Part shown: piece by piece, positions 32,101 through 39,659 of the stretch
How the letters are laid out: each line of letters starts with the position of its first letter
Numbering within the stretch: position 1 is the stretch's first letter
DNA from: Pegoplata infirma
Lineage: Eukaryota > Arthropoda > Insecta > Diptera > Anthomyiidae
Direction of reading: 5' to 3'
Assembly: GCA_963921195.1 (NCBI GenBank)
Contig: OY992539.1
Span: forward strand, 136,201,453-136,265,452
Length of the DNA: 64,000 nt
Position numbers and translations under genes: made by a program
Notes under the pieces: model-generated
Told to the model about the DNA's origin: nothing
What the model saw: the letters and a program-made list of their open reading frames with translations, nothing else
Database searches by the model: none

Positions 32101-32983
32101 ATGTTGTTATAAAAAAATTGGAAAAAAATTCTCCAAAAACTAAAAAATGCTCTAAAAACTTAAAAAATGCTCTAAAAAGTGAAATAATGCTCTAAAAATT
32201 GAAAAAAATGCTCTAAAAATATGCTCTTATGTTAAAATATGCTCTTAAACCTAAAATATGCTAAAATATGCTCTTAAGGCTAAAATATGCAAAAATATGC
32301 TCTGACAAATCGATGCCAGATTTCTTAAAATCTTCTGAAACGGATAAATACCTTACCCATTTATCAATACAACGCGCAGGAAAAAACATGATACTGCATA
32401 TTTTTGGTTTCCCTGGTAATTATTATTCGCTTATTTTTAAAAAGTTTTGTGTGCATCGAAATTTTTTTTAGATCACTTATAAGGTTATTCGGCCACTGGT
32501 TGAGCACTTAAAATAATAGCAAGTGTGAATTCCCTTATTTGTTTAAGATAAAAATACATAATTGGCAAAACCACAACGTTGTTTTTATTAAAAAAAATTT
32601 AAAATAAAATAATAATATTTGCATCACTTACTTACAATTTCATTTAATTTTATGCTTTTATTAAATTCCCAGTATAATGGTTCGGGTTTATGACATGGTA
32701 TACTAATATTGTATGTAAAATCCTTCCAAACACTCGATAAATTTTCGGTCACATTTTGATGTTCAATCTTAAGATTCCATGCAACGGTTACACTTTTTGG
32801 TATTGGACTACACTGATTTAAATTGATATTAAAAAAATGATTAGGTCCACAGCATAATTGAATTGTTCGATTTCGTAATATTGATTTGAAATCACAATTT
32901 TCTGAATTACAATTATTTTGCTCCATCGATAATGTTGATGGTGTAAGAAAAAGCACCAATATAAATATAAATTCGTAATACAT
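20102..32983 (-). CDS. Methuselah-like seven-transmembrane receptor, complete six-exon gene
   Basis: Exons (minus): 32983..32636, 25631..25514, 23527..23330, 20827..20576, 20505..20349, 20285..20102; 418 codons. Each junction has a GT donor (GTAAGT, or GTTAGT for exon 4) and an AG acceptor, with phases 0,1,1,1,2 that all join in frame. Residues 1-19 signal peptide; ~22-150 Cys-rich ectodomain (NNCNSENC, IQLCC, NQCSPIP, IPCHKPEPL, EFCFGQYQIP, QFDC); TM1 ~156-174 (YLSSWILMVPSLAVYIIF), then the Mth-type KELRKN; TM2 ~187-207; TM3 ~217-240 with LVLWLNVIGYDAW, the family hallmark WLNV...D.W; TM4 ~262-285; second loop GKSC; TM5 ~314-337 (LFSFVLLTNFCIYVLLLF); TM6 with RLFVILDPGWFFKF; TM7 CIDSVFIFALFVVRRKV; stop. 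Mth receptors sit in the plasma membrane; the ligand is unknown. Odd: no Cys at the usual TM3 position and a very short C-tail. Introns 1-3 are full of transposons; introns 4 and 5 are 70 and 63 bp. Confidence 0.88.
20969..22030 (+). mobile_element. Dispersed repeat with TATACCCT start and ATTCGGC hairpin end
   Basis: Begins TTGTATACCCTGCAACTAC, continues CATCGAAATATCGGTCGGGG, GATCGATTCTAAG and GTCCGTCGGTCCGTCC, and ends GGGTATAAAAG, hairpin ATTCGGC-ATA-GCCGAAT, TTAACAC. Inverted or direct copies are at 48000-48540 and 36693-38925. It lies in intron 3 of the receptor gene and carries a hAT MITE (21091-21464). Confidence 0.65.
21091..21464. mobile_element. Foldback hAT MITE with 8-bp target duplication
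   Basis: 374 bp beginning CAGGGTTGGCAACCGATA and ending TATCGGTTGACAACCCTG. It is flanked by ATTCTAAG at 21083-21090 and 21465-21472 (8 bp, as for hAT). The two halves are inverted copies over about 170 bases, so the whole element can fold into one hairpin. There is no coding space. Inserted in the dispersed repeat at 20969-22030. Confidence 0.85.
22031..22917. repeat. Dispersed repeat of intron 3, no gene
   Basis: TTCCAAATCTGCCATCTAAAT with TTCTAGCAAATGCTG...GAGATATTCG occurs twice here (22138-22160, 22240-22290) and again at 57300-57860, inverted in part. The phrase GTGGGCCATAAAAAAGAA...CTTCAGTGGG also recurs at 24740. GGTCTAAATCTAT at about 22720 and 22755 forms a small inverted pair. Confidence 0.4.
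22918..23302. mobile_element. TA-flanked MITE, CACAGAAAAAAA ends
   Basis: 385 bp, CACAGAAAAAAAATATGG-like left end and TATTTTTTTTTTTCTGTG right end, TA on both sides. The interior repeats AAAATTTACTCAA and TTGACGCAATTAAAAA. Its left 150 bases recur inverted at 36075-36225, and its middle (TTTGTAATCGTCTTTATAA) recurs inverted at 33460-33500. It ends less than 30 bases from the exon 3 donor of the receptor gene. Confidence 0.75.
23618..24125. mobile_element. MITE of the TTGTAAATTTACAA family in intron 2
   Basis: TA then CACTCAAAAAAACTTGTAAC on the left; the right end is decayed (GCAAAGTTTTTTTTTTTATTTG). The interior has TTTTACGAGAATTCC, TTACAAGC and ACCAATAAAATTG units as in 1143-1683. Confidence 0.6.
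24126..25513. other. Rest of intron 2, no gene
   Basis: At 25180-25450 a phrase containing GCCAGTACATTTTTTT...TCGACAAAGCGTAGTA recurs four times at about 60-bp spacing (25200-25260, 25282-25340, 25370-25412, 25432-25450), a small decayed tandem repeat. The open frames on it are repeat translations. Confidence 0.45.
26121..27317. mobile_element. MITE with CACTGAAAAAAAG ends (TA left flank)
   Basis: Left end CACTGAAAAAAAGACATAAC, right end TTTTTTCTGAGTG. It contains a secondary start (CTACACTCAAAAAAAAATAG at 26333), AATTTAGTTAA/AACTAAA motifs, and a phrase, AAACTAAGCAAGGTAGAGCG with GGGTCTGAG and GGGTCCGAACC, that recurs at 42181-43259 and 52600-52980. Non-coding. Confidence 0.55.
28069..29360. 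mobile_element. Inverted-repeat element with repeated GATAGAGGGTTTTG motif
   Basis: Left CGAGGGCCTATATTCAAAAC, right its inverse (TTTTGAATATAGGCCCTCG), and ATAT on both sides. The end motif AGATAGAGGGTTTTG recurs at about 28255, 28310, 29162 and 29333 and inverted at 28084. A CCCGAGTAAAAA element (about 28670-29025, ends GAGTAAAAAA and TTTTTTACTAGGG) is nested inside. No transposase frame. Confidence 0.65.
29555..29814 (+). pseudogene. hAT transposase C-terminal (dimerisation) fragment
   Basis: About 85 codons read LENVFKFLMILPFSNSSVER then VFSKLKITKTDLRNQLSL and ILFTKVGIERN. The pattern P-F-S-N-S-S-V-E-R-V-F-S-x-L-K-x-x-K-T-x-x-R-N is the hATC dimerisation domain. The stop is at 29815. Upstream the frame is lost and a nested element replaces the catalytic region, so only the C-terminus remains. 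On DNA-level context it belongs to the hAT element 27927-30233. Confidence 0.85.
30318..30869. mobile_element. hAT MITE, TAGAGATGGGC ends, 8-bp target duplication
   Basis: 552 bp starting TAGAGATGGGCAC and ending GCCCATCTCTA; CTTTGTAC is duplicated at 30310-30317 and 30870-30877. The interior is a degenerate GTGAGTGTGCGTGAGTG repeat with inverted CACTCACG copies and a middle AT-rich part. Non-coding. Confidence 0.85.
30927..31768. mobile_element. Inverted-repeat element, CTGTGCTNG ends
   Basis: An inner arm, CGCTGAATTCAATGGTGCTA...TTAG-GCTCGTAT...GCGATATTCGC at 30973-31040, recurs inverted at 31640-31705 with few changes. Outer CTGTGCTAG (30927) and CGAGCACAG (31768) may be the true ends. 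Another CTGTGCTCGAAT lies at 20888 in intron 3. A-rich interior, no gene. Confidence 0.55.
31778..32415. mobile_element. hAT MITE with many ATATGCTCTAAAA repeats
   Basis: 638 bp with ends CAGGGAAACCAAAAATATG and its inverse; GTAATTAT is duplicated exactly at 31770-31777 and 32416-32423. ATGCTCT(T)AAAA occurs about 16 times in the two subterminal zones (31793-31880, 32147-32305), as expected of transposase-binding repeats. Between them lies a piece with minus-strand open frame and no recognisable family. Confidence 0.85.
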
Positions 32984-33047
32984 TTTATAAGAAAAAAAAT
33001 ATACATTTATTCAAGTGTGATATTAACATCGTGAAGGGTTTTTATCG

Positions 33048-33053
33048 ACTGAT
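33048..33053 (-). promoter_or_regulatory. Initiator-like site of the methuselah-like gene
   Basis: ATCAGT on the minus strand, about 65 bases upstream of the ATG at 32983. The paralog's flank has ATCAGT at 2277-2272 followed by the same CTTCACG-TNGTTAATA block. Shared order in two diverged flanks argues for a transcription start region. Confidence 0.4.
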
Positions 33054-33540
33054 TATTGCCTTTAGAACAATATTTGTTTTATTCATAAGTTATTGTCATT
33101 GCTGAATAGTTTGAATGAAAAATGAGAGTGAAAAGTTTTTCAATATATTATTGAGAATATCGTAATATTGTAAGTAATTAAACTAATTGTTAATAATGGG
33201 TTTTTAGTTCAACTACGTTTTTAATTGTACTAACAAAATAATTTGTGTATATGACAAAAATCCATTTATACTCACACCAAACTATTATTGAGTCTAAGCT
33301 TTTGAGTTGAACTACCCGAAATATTTAAATTGACACAATTCAAAATTTACTCAAATTATCTATTTATTTTTTTAAAAAGTTTAAAAATTTAAAAATTTTT
33401 TTACAAAAACAAAAAACTTATTTTTTAGAACTTTACCAAACATATTTATGTCTCAAAAACATAGGAAAATTTTATAAAGACGATTACAAACTTTCATATA
33501 CATTAGACTGACATTTTTTGTCAACTTTCGATTTTCCCAA
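33054..33540. other. Upstream flank of the receptor gene with a MITE remnant
   Basis: 33280-33510 holds AAATTGACACAATTCAAAATTTACTCAAA and CTTTATAAAATTTTCC...GACGATTACAAACTTTCATATA, inverted relatives of the MITE at 22918-23302. Nothing coding. Confidence 0.45.
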
Positions 33541-35035
33541 CACAGAAAATAAAATCATAAAATTCAAGTCAACAAACAGCAATTGTGAATGCCTTATACT
33601 GATATCAACCAAACATTTAGTAAAAACGGCATCCCGTTAGTCAATAATACAAAAACTCGATTTTGTTTTTAACAAACTACGTCAAATAATTTTATTTCAA
33701 AATGAAAGGAAAATTTCAACAAATCATTAGTGGCTATTTGTCAATAAGACAAAGAAAAATATTTTTTTAACTTTCAAATAACCCGTTTGGTATTAATGTT
33801 CAATAATTTGTAAATAAAACAGATTTTTTTCAACTATTTAAGTCAATAAACGACTTTGTCAAATAAAAGTCATATTTTCAACAATTTAAATCAATAAATA
33901 TAAAGAACTTTGTCAATCTAACAAAATCGTAAGTTTTTTTTTAACAATTGCTGTCTATAAAGAATTTGGTAGCTTTTGTAAAGTATAAAACAAAAACACA
34001 AACATACTTTAATGACAACATGCTCTCTCTCGTCGTGTAGTTTGTTTTTTATTTGTGCCTGTACTTCTTTTTAAAAAAGCAGACAATGAAAAAAGAAGAC
34101 AATTAAAAAAAAAAACAATTATGAATTTAGTTTTATCTGAGCTAGCAAGGGTTACGGCAGCAATTGAAATTATTTCATAGAAAATATTAAAAAATGTATT
34201 TCGAAAACAAATTAATCTTTTTATATAAACATTTTGTTTTGTTGACTATTGTATTGTTTTTGCCTTTATATTTTTGGAATAATTTTTTTACAGAATTTGA
34301 TGTCCAAGTTTTTACCGATTGCTACGTTTGTTTAAAACGAAACTAAAACATATGTATATAAAAAAGAAAGAAATAAAGAACAAACGAAAAAAAAAAGAAT
34401 TTTCAACATAAGACAAAAACGGTAAAACGATAAAAGTAAAATACATTCTTAAGTGTTATAAAAAAGAATATTGACTAACAAAATACTTTTGTTTAATTTC
34501 AATATTAATATTCTCTTACAATTATCTCGATTTTTAATCAATTTATTATTATATTTTTTTCCTATAAAAAAAAATTAATTTGTCAATACAACTAATACTG
34601 TTGGTTGATATCACAAATTCGTTTGTTGAATTCTTTTACCATATCAACAAATGACGTTTGTGTTTGTTGAATTTCTTTGTTGAAAACAAAATTTATTTTT
34701 TTTCTTTTGTTAGATCAACAAATTACGTTTTGTGTTTGTTGAATTTCTTTGTTGAAAACAAAATTTATTTTTTTTTCTTTTGTTAGATCAACAAATTACG
34801 TTTTGTGTTTGTTGAATTTCTTTGTTGAAAAAAAATTTAAGATTTTGTACGTTTGTCAATACAAATAATAATTTAGGAGAACTATTACAAACTCATTTAT
34901 CAATTGATTTTTCAACAATTAATATTTACAAACGTTAGTTGATATTACAAATTTCCGTATAGGAGCACTTTCAGTGAAAAATTTAGTTGTATTCACAAAT
35001 ATGGGGGTCAATATAACAATTCGTTTTTTTCTGTG
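33541..35035. mobile_element. MITE-like element, CACAGAAA ends, with internal tandem repeat
   Basis: CACAGAAAATAAA at the left and TTTTTTTCTGTG at the right; AA on both sides. The interior repeats TCAACAAAT/ATTTGTTGA and GTCAATA motifs. About 1.5 kb without coding. Confidence 0.5.
34641..34860 (+). repeat. Tandem repeat, three units of 71-73 bp
   Basis: ATCAACAAATTACGTTTTG plus TGTTTGTTGAATTTC plus TTTGTTGAAAACAAAATT plus a T-rich run. Units start at 34643, 34714 and 34787; units 2 and 3 are almost identical. Confidence 0.85.
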
Positions 35036-35039
35036 AAGT

Positions 35040-36060
35040 GTCCGGGTAAATTTTTATTGTCCTAGGTCTAAAACTTATGTGGTACAAATTTGAGGTCAAT
35101 CGGATTAAATTAACCCGTGGCGACCGGCGGCCAAAGTTTTGCATTTTTGAAAAATTTTTAAAAATAAAATTAAAAAAATATTTATCTTTCGACACATCAT
35201 ATTTGTTAATTTCCATGCGCTGATCACGAATATCAAAAAAAAAAATTAAAATCGCTCGATCGGTTTTCGAAATATCGCCATTTCAAATTTGTAAAAATGG
35301 CGGTTTTTTCCTAAGTTCAAGAAATTTTTTAAAAAAAGTCTCAAAATTTCATTCCGCCGACCCTTTTGTAGAGCTTGAGACAATCTTTCATTTAAAACTA
35401 ATTTGAGCCAAATCCGAACATTTTAAGCCATGGCGCCCATCGGTCAAAGTTTTGGCTTTTTAGAAACTTTTTACCAAAAACCCTAAACTTTGCTCGAAGG
35501 GTGCCACGGGTTAAAATGATCGGCTTGGCTCAAATTAAGCTTAAATGAAAGATTTTATCAAGCTCTACGAAAGGGTTTAAATAAAGACTTTTTTAGAGTT
35601 AAAAAAAAAATCTTAAACGTAGGAAAAAACCGCCCATTTTGCAATTTTTTGACCAATTTTAAATGGCGATATCTCGAAAATTGATATTCGTATTCAGCAT
35701 GCTTAAATTAATATAAATAATGTATCGCAAGATATTTTTTTTTTTATTTTTTCAATTTCAAAAATCCAAAATTTTGGTGGAAATTTTTCAAAAGTCCAAA
35801 ACTTTTATCGAAGGGCGCCACGGGTTAAAATACTCGAATTGGGCTCAAATTAGTTTTAAATGAAGGATTGTCTCAAGCTCTACAAAAGGGTCGGCGGAAT
35901 GAAATTTTGAGACTTTTTTAAAAAATTTCTTGAACGTAGGAAAAAACCGCCATTTTTACAAATTTGAAATGGCGATATTTCGAAAACCGATCGAGCGATT
36001 TTAATTTTTTTTTTGATATTCGTGCTCAGCACATAAACGAGGATTTAAAAAACTATGAGA
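35040..36060. repeat. Long inverted repeat, about 240-bp arms
   Basis: 35216-35455 (CTGATCACGAATATC... ATCGCTCGATCGG...TCATTCCGCCGACCC...) recurs inverted at 35795-36035 with few differences. The central part, 35455-35795, holds a third related block (CGAAGGGTGCCACGGGTTAAA at 35495). Likely a foldback-type element; the ends are not clear. Confidence 0.7.
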
Positions 36061-36692
36061 GTTTAAAAAAAAACTATTAAATTTTTATTAAATTATTTAC
36101 TTAAATTGTTTTAACATTTAAGTAAATTTTTAATTGCGTCAATTAAAAAATTACTCAATTTTTGTTTTTAAATTTAAACGAGTGATTACTCAAATTTGTT
36201 TCCTCCATATGTATAATTTTCTGTGTATGAAAAAAAATCGTTATTTTTAAGAAATTTTCCTCTTCTTTAATTTTTGGACATAATTTATTACCAATTAGGT
36301 CATCATATTTATCTTTTTTAATGTGAGAAAGTTTTTTCCAAATTTTTTTTTCAAAAAATTTAAAATGGCGATATCTCGAAAACTAAGCCAGATAGAGCAA
36401 AATAGAGGAAATTTTCGGTTCTTAAAAACGCCACAATATCACTTGTCCTGTTCACATGTGTGGACTCCCACGGTTCTTGACTTTGGGTCGAAAAAAGTTG
36501 GTATTCCCTATAATTTGAAAATGTTCATATCTTGAATTAAGTCATATTTTGGGTCATCCACGCACTTGCATTCAGATGGTCAAAATGTATATAAAATTCG
36601 TGTATTTTAATTCATTTTGTGAGTGACAATTTCTCAAAATTTGTTCAACATTGTATGTTGAAATTTTTATTAGAGTATGTTGTCATCTCTTT
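36061..36692. repeat. MITE fragments, no gene
   Basis: 36075-36225 is an inverted copy of the left part of the MITE 22918-23302, ending GTATAATTTTCTGTGTA. 36230-36530 belongs to the AAACTAAGCCAGATAGAGC family (also at 26.7, 42.6 and 52.8 kb). Confidence 0.55.
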
Positions 36693-37017
36693 TTTATACC
36701 CTGCTCTTAACGATAGAGGGTGTATATAAGTTTGTCGTTCCGTTTGTAACTCATCGAACTATCGGTATGGGACCCCATAAAGTATATAAGTACATTATTG
36801 TTCAGTGATCGATTCTAAGACATTCCAGCGATGTCCGTCTGTCCGTTGAAATAGCTATCACGATTAAAATATTACACAAATATGACTGTAGCTTAACAAA
36901 TGTATTTACTTTTTGCTTCGGGAAGTTTGGTATGGTTGAAAAGTTATTGTTTGGTACATTCCACATAACCTAAAAATACAAAATACTTTTTTTGGGCTGC
37001 TTGTTGACATATCGCTC

Positions 37018-38708
37018 ATTTATTTGTATAGTGTCATAACTCAAAATATTTGGTTTTGCAGAAATCGAGTTTAAAGTTTACAATTGAGGGGCTCAAAGCA
37101 CAAGGGGTTCAAGTGACTTTTTTAAAAAAATTGAGTTAACATATGGAATTAGTAGGTGAAGTTCACAGAAGTTTAGAGCACAAGAGCTCAATGTAAAATT
37201 CTTATTCGTTAGCGAGATATGGCGACAATTTTTAGCTCTTGTTACTAAAATACCTGTTTTGCTTGGAGCACAAGGGGTATATGAGCACTTAAACCCCTTG
37301 TGCTCCAAGCAATTATTAAAATTTATTTTTTTACGTGGACAAAGTGGTTGAAGTCCTAGAAGTTCGTGTATTAATAGTAATAAAATTTAGCAAGAACATC
37401 TTAGGTCGGTAACCAGCGGTCAAAATTTGAAAAAATGGCGTTTTTCGATCAAAATTCATGTCCAAATTTTTTCACCAAATCCGGCTCAAAAATTAGGAAT
37501 TGTTGCGTACTGTATAGGAAAAATATAAAAAAAATAATAAAAAAATGTTGGTCCACAGATGCTGATTTTTGAACATAAAAATTATTTTTTTTATCCAAAT
37601 TGGTCTCAAAACTTTGAAAATGTAAAGCATGTTATTTATTAAAAAAATATAAAAAACACGATTTTAGTTCAAAAATGCTGATCAAAGATTTTGGTCCACA
37701 GATGCTAATCACCATTTTTGGACCAAAATCGTGTTTTTATATTTTTATATTTTATATATTTTTTACATAAACTACTCAATATTTTTCGACTTTAAGACAA
37801 ATTTAGTTAAAAAATATTTTTTATGTTTGAAAATCAGCATCTGTGGACCAAAATCGCTATTTTGGAATTTTTTAAATACTTTTTTAAATAAAGTATCCAA
37901 AAGTTTCTTATTTTTGAGCCAGATTTGGTTAAATAATTTTGATATGAATTTTGGTCCAAAAATGTAATTTTTTAAAACTTTGACCGCTGGTTGCCGACTA
38001 AACTAAAGGTGATCTCGCAAGCATTTTTCATAAATTTTCCCACAATTAGCTACTCCGTGGCCATCGTTCGGCAGGTATTACGGCACGAAATTCAAAAGTT
38101 TAGATTTGACGGGACGCTCTAATGAAGATGAGCCCGATGATGTCATGGAATCTGATTATGACGACAAAAAAAAAATGAAACAAAAAACCATTAAAGATTT
38201 TCGTAATAAAAAGTGGTTTTTCTTTTACGTAAAACTAAAATTTTTTTCATAAATTTAGAAATTTTTAAAAAAAAGTTAGAGCACAAGGGGTATAAGTGCG
38301 ACTTACTTACTTCAAAGGCAATTTTTGGGTTCTTGCATTTGCAAAAGATGGTATTTTTTTGACTTGTTAGATTAAAATATATCTCAGGATCTCTATTAAC
38401 TAAAAAATAATATTCTAGATATCATCTAACATTTTTTATTGCAATTTAACTTTAACCTATTTTTTCTAATTATTAAATATAAGGCACTTGAACCCCTTGT
38501 GCTCTAACCCCCTCAATTGAAACTGGTTTTCCATTCTAAAAGACCGGTACATTCAAAATTGAATAATGAAGTGTTATCTTCTCAAACGGTGAGTTTAAAA
38601 GATATTAATGCGATTTTTGACATAATATAAAGCATGATATAACAAATAATTCTTCATCAGTAACTAACAAATCAGTTTTTTTTAGTTATGACGTTATACA
38701 AGTAAATG
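37018..38708. mobile_element. Inverted-repeat element A, copy 2, interrupted
   Basis: CATTTATTTGTATAGTGTC and the inverse-related right end GACGTTATACAAGTAAATG. Outside the insertion 37086-38514 it aligns with copy 1 at 18168-19082. Confidence 0.6.
37086..38516. mobile_element. Element with repeated AGCACAAGGGGT motif, copy 1
   Basis: Ends GAGGGGCTCAAAGCACAAGG and the inverse of GAGGGGGTTAGAGCACAAGG; AATT on both sides. The motif GAGCACAAGGGGT also occurs at about 37176 (variant), 37264, 38279 and, inverted, 37297; the pair at 37261-37312 forms a long hairpin. The middle repeats ...CACAGATGCTGAT and GTGGACCAAAATCG in both orientations. No transposase. Copy 2 in opposite orientation is at 44091-45466. 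Confidence 0.75.
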
Positions 38709-39294
38709 TGAACAGAATTGGATACTTAAAGGAATTTAAACAAGTACAAACATATTTTTTAACCCAAACATTTTTTCCGCGGAAATTTTTTTTTTGCGGA
38801 ATTTTTCTTAAAATTTAATTCTTTTACCAATTTTTTTTATAAAAAATAAAGTTTTTTGGTATAATCTTTTTTAACATTGTGAAGGGTATCCATAGATTCC
38901 GCAAGGCCGAATTTAACTTTTTTAGTTGTTTTGCCAACGACCATAAAACCTTTTAATAGGATACCAGAAAACAGCTTTGAGAAACACAGAAAATGGAATG
39001 ACAAAAAAATCACAATATTGACTTAGCAAATTTGCACGTTGCGGCGGTTGTGTTGTTGGCGTTGATGTTGTTAGGGACCACCAATGTTGGGCTGATGAGT
39101 ACAAAAAGTACAAAATTTTAAAAATTAAGAAAAATCATCAGGAAAATTCAGAAATAATTCAAATAAAGTAAAAAAAAATAAATAAAAGGAAAAAAATGCA
39201 TTTTCAATAAAAATTTCTCAAAAATTATGAAAAAAATATAGAAATTTAAATAAAAAATTTTGAAAAGTGGGAGCGAAATTCCGCAAAGCCACAT

Positions 39295-39640
39295 ATTTCA
39301 ATTTATAAAAAATATTATTTTATAAATTAATAAAATACTATTTTATAAATTAATAAAATAATATTTTATTAATTTATTAAATTTTATAAATTAATGTTAA
39401 TAATTATTTAAATTTTTTAAATTTGGCAAAGCCAAATTTTCAGATAGTAAAAAACATATTTTTTTTATATTATCATTTAAATTAATATTAAATATTTATT
39501 AAAAGTCATTGTAAATTTAAAAAAAAAAAAATTATATTATTTTATAAGTTAATATTAAATTTTTATTTAAAGTCAAAATTATATTTTTGATATTATTTTA
39601 TAAATTAAAATTATTTTCTAAATTTTTCGGGTATTTTAAA
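39295..39640. repeat. AT-rich low-complexity stretch
   Basis: ATAAATTAATAAAAT-type sequence with inverted ATATTTTATTAATTTATTAAAT; no coding. Lies inside the P-like element. Confidence 0.7.
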
Positions 39641-39659
39641 TTGGAAGTTATCTACCATT

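Larger units (their letters stand above)
25632..32635. other. Intron 1 of the methuselah-like gene, built of nested transposons
   Basis: From right to left it holds a hAT MITE (31778-32415), an inverted-repeat element (30927-31768), a GTGAGTG hAT MITE (30318-30869), an older MITE copy split by a hAT element (27622-30309), and a CACTGAAAAAA MITE (26121-27317). Hardly any unique sequence is left outside 25632-26100 and 32424-32635. Confidence 0.7.
36693..38925 (+). mobile_element. Dispersed repeat (TATACCCT...hairpin) carrying two nested elements
   Basis: TTTTATACCCTGCTC with ATAGAGGGTGTATAAG, CATCGAACTATCGG and GATTCTAAGACATTCC,GCGATGTCCGTCTGTCC opens it; GGGTATCCATAGATTCCGCAAGGCCGAATTTAAC closes it. 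Same family and orientation as 20969-22030. Element A copy 2 (37018-38708) is nested in it. Confidence 0.6.

Noticed and set aside
34641..34860. Possible CRISPR-like array
   Set aside because: Contiguous 71-73-bp tandem units without spacers, in a eukaryotic MITE.
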